NCBI RefSeq assembly: GCF_047314965.1 | Contig: NZ_JBLBVK010000053.1 | Span: forward strand, 62,001 to 126,000 | Length of the DNA stretch: 64,000 bases | Direction: 5' to 3' | From: JAVJUV01 sp047314965 | GTDB taxonomy: Bacteria; Pseudomonadota; Alphaproteobacteria; Rhodobacterales; Rhodobacteraceae | Shown here: piece by piece, positions 62,165-64,000 of the stretch | Position numbering within the stretch: position 1 is the first letter of the stretch | How the letters are laid out: the number at the start of each line of letters is the position of its first letter | Translations under genes and position numbers: made by a program | The notes under the pieces: model-generated | Database searches by the model: none | What the model was told of the DNA's origin: nothing | What the model saw: only the letters and a program-made list of their open reading frames with translations

Positions 62165-63361
62165 TCACTCGTCAATGACTTCCGCCCGCAGGCGATCTTC
62201 GTCCTGCCATCGCAAAAGCGCCTCGGAAACAGCCATCGCGGCCTCGTCCTGCCAACCTGCCTTCGCAAGCCGTTCGCGGTCTTTGTCCGACGACAGGAAG
62301 CCCAACTCGATCAGCACCGAAGGTATCTCCGCAGACTTGAGAACCGAGAATGCGCCCACTCTTTCGGGACGCGAATTCACCTGCAGCCCGGAACTGCGGA
62401 ATGCCTCGATCAGCATCCGCTGCAACGCGTGGCTTCGTGGTGATGTATCGCGCCGCGCAATGTGGAGCAGCGCCAGAGCCACGTCGTCTCCTGCCCCCGT
62501 CAGATCGACGCCCTTCAGAAGATCGTCCGGCGCATGACGGGTGGCGAGCAACTCGTCGGCTGTCTCCGCGGCCTCGTTTGGAAGGCGATATACAGTGATC
62601 CCGCTGGCTGACCCGTCTACGTCCTCAAGTGCGTCGGCATGAAGAGACAGGAAAACATCCGCGCCTGCGGATCTTGCCGTTGTCAGCCGCGCCTCCAGCG
62701 AAACGAACGCATCTTCTTCCCGCGTCAGGACCACGTCGAACCGCCCAGTACGCAAGAGCACTTCCTTCAGCCGACGCGCCGCGGCAAGCACAAGATCGGC
62801 CTCGATCAGGTCGACCGCCACCGCTCCGGGGTCGATGCCGCCGTGTCCCGGATCGATCGCCACCACCAGCCGCCTCTCCGACGCCTCTCTAGAACCAAAA
62901 ATCTCTTTTGAATCAGATGGTTGGGCGTTCCTACGAAACTCCTCGGCCGTCGTTGGCAGCATTCTGACTTCCAGAAGCGCCGTCCCATCCTCTGCCGTGG
63001 CCATCTCGGCTGAAGCAACCGAAAGCGGTTCCCGCAAGAGAAGCGACAGGTCCGACCAGCCAGCCTCGGGCTTCGAGACCTGCACTTCTGCAACGCTCTG
63101 CGACGCGATACCGGGTAGTTCCGACCAGACCAGGTCCCCGAACCCGACGATAATCCGGGGAGGTCCATCGCTGGCCGCAACCCGCCACGGTACAGCCTGG
63201 GACAACGGAACGGTCAACACCACTGTTCCGCCAGCATCGACGATCTCGGCACCTTCCGGACCTAGCTGGGCCAGGGCGGCAGGTGGCGTTTGCGCCTGTG
63301 CGGAAACGGCAAACAAAGCCGCAGCTGCTGCGGCTCGCAGGAAACGCATGAAAATGCCCAT
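62165..63361 (-). CDS. amiC: N-acetylmuramoyl-L-alanine amidase with AMIN domain (AmiC type)
   Basis: 398 aa with a signal peptide (about 24 aa), an N-terminal AMIN-like region (IIVGFGDLVWSELP), and a C-terminal Amidase_3 domain: IDPGHGGIDPGA, SADVFLSLHAD-type DVFLSLHADAL, and PSVLIELGFLSS, supplying zinc His/Glu and catalytic Glu. It splits septal peptidoglycan. It precedes PBP1A on the same strand. An internal Met at residue 5 is an alternate start. Confidence 0.92.
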   Translation of the reverse strand: MGIFMRFLRAAAAAALFAVSAQAQTPPAALAQLGPEGAEIVDAGGTVVLTVPLSQAVPWRVAASDGPPRIIVGFGDLVWSELPGIASQSVAEVQVSKPEAGWSDLSLLLREPLSVASAEMATAEDGTALLEVRMLPTTAEEFRRNAQPSDSKEIFGSREASERRLVVAIDPGHGGIDPGAVAVDLIEADLVLAAARRLKEVLLRTGRFDVVLTREEDAFVSLEARLTTARSAGADVFLSLHADALEDVDGSASGITVYRLPNEAAETADELLATRHAPDDLLKGVDLTGAGDDVALALLHIARRDTSPRSHALQRMLIEAFRSSGLQVNSRPERVGAFSVLKSAEIPSVLIELGFLSSDKDRERLAKAGWQDEAAMAVSEALLRWQDEDRLRAEVIDE

Positions 63362-63417
63362 AGCCTCTGATTATCGTTTTTCAGGAGATTACCCCGAAAC
63401 GGCAATTCAAGAAACAG

Positions 63418-64000
63418 CTATTCGCCTTTCGGGGAAAAGCCCTTCATCTTCATGAACCTCTTCAACCGCTCCAGCCCTTCTGCGATGTCTTCGCTCGAAC
63501 GAGCGTAGGAAAAGCGGATCGTCGCATGTCCCCTGCCCTTGTCGAAGTCGAGACCCGGCGTGACCGCCACCCCGGCCTCGGCCAGGATTTCGGCAGCGAA
63601 GGCGCGACTGTCGTCCGTGAAGTCCGAGACATCCGCATAGATATAGAATGCGCCATCCGGCGGCGCGATCCGGTCGAAACCCGCGACAGGCAGTTCCTTC
63701 AGCATCATCTCGCGGTTCTTCGCATAGACCGCGACATTGGCCTCGAGCTCATCTCCGCACTCCATCGCCGCCAGCGCCGCGACCTGGCTCGCATGCGGCG
63801 GACAGATGAACAGGTTCTGCGCCAGGCGTTCGACAGCACGCACATGATCTTCCGGCACCACCATCCAACCAACGCGCCAGCCCGTCATCGAATAGTACTT
63901 GGAGAAGGAATTGATGACATAGGCCTCATCCGTGATCTCCAGGGCGCTGACCGGCCTGAACCCGTAATCCAGTCCGTGGTAGATCTCGTCGGACACAAAC
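63418..64000 (-). CDS. PLP-dependent aminotransferase, C-terminal part (5' end outside window)
   Basis: The visible 194 residues contain SDEIYHGLDYG, the PLP-lysine motif INSFSKYYSMTGWRVGWMVV, and the C-terminal HATIRFSYARSSEDIAEGLE region. This is a fold-type I class I/II aminotransferase. The specific substrate cannot be read. Confidence 0.9.
   Translation of the reverse strand, partial: FVSDEIYHGLDYGFRPVSALEITDEAYVINSFSKYYSMTGWRVGWMVVPEDHVRAVERLAQNLFICPPHASQVAALAAMECGDELEANVAVYAKNREMMLKELPVAGFDRIAPPDGAFYIYADVSDFTDDSRAFAAEILAEAGVAVTPGLDFDKGRGHATIRFSYARSSEDIAEGLERLKRFMKMKGFSPKGE

Overview
The window is a stretch of alphaproteobacterial chromosome, most likely Rhodobacterales (Roseobacter/Rhodobacter type). 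It is GC-rich and densely packed, and it carries gene orders and families typical of that group: bamE / DUF177 / rpmF-plsX-fabH-ihfA-merR, argS-SPOR-nagZ-scpA-scpB, a two-domain dCTP deaminase, OlsB, a GAAC-N7-GAAC SOS box at uvrA, and a bactofilin overlapped by an M23 peptidase gene. Assignments rest on reading translated sequence and motifs; no database search was run. The two end genes (an ABC-F ATPase and an aminotransferase) are cut by the window edges.

Layout. 1-812: end of an ABC-F gene. 809-7063: a lower-GC surface-glycan island (GtrII-like membrane protein, GT2 synthase with C-terminal membrane helices, DUF2142 protein, a 44-codon ORF overlapping both neighbours, a flippase-like protein, a zinc-ribbon methyltransferase). 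7415-13546: a 31-aa membrane ORF with a strong terminator, a PaiB-type protein under a 16-bp palindrome, rplM-rpsI, speH-speE, a YdcZ-type transporter, an HNH nuclease and an unknown conserved protein. 13647-24254: Uup-type ABC-F, OlsB, MsrB, BamE, the rpmF-plsX-fabH-ihfA-merR unit, tRNA-Pro(GGG), dCTP deaminase, a CaCA antiporter and a GNAT enzyme. 24259-31157: argS, SPOR, nagZ, scpA, scpB and a 48-aa ORF on the minus strand, interrupted between argS and SPOR by one low-GC gene in the opposite direction. 31336-45525: dgt, erpA, desaturase, xth, patatin, uvrA, rhodanese, lpdA, an FAD oxidoreductase and DUF924. 45602-64000: MFS, queA, a YhdP-like protein, bcp, DUF455, M23-bactofilin, several membrane proteins, prfB, PBP1A, AmiC and an aminotransferase.

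The most interesting candidate is the low-GC gene at 28154-29311. Its mature N terminus would be Thr1, it has Asp17 at the exact proteasome position, a Lys before an IG..LLVAWAG stretch, and a GSGS motif. Together these resemble the catalytic core of a proteasome-beta/HslV-type Ntn hydrolase carrying a long C-terminal extension. It lacks any HslU-like partner here, and a 10-bp perfect inverted repeat sits just upstream.

Two kinds of small repeated DNA recur. One is a bipartite hairpin element with a TTCCT..GG.G.AAAT core (three copies). The other is an 11-bp tandem repeat with unit core GCCNACG (two loci sharing a 22-bp identical block). Other regulatory DNA includes a perfect LexA box at uvrA, FNR-like boxes at DUF2189, CPBP and a 61-aa membrane gene, and several Rho-independent terminators. 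Many genes are translationally coupled through ATGA/GTGA or short overlaps, and convergent pairs often overlap at their stop codons.
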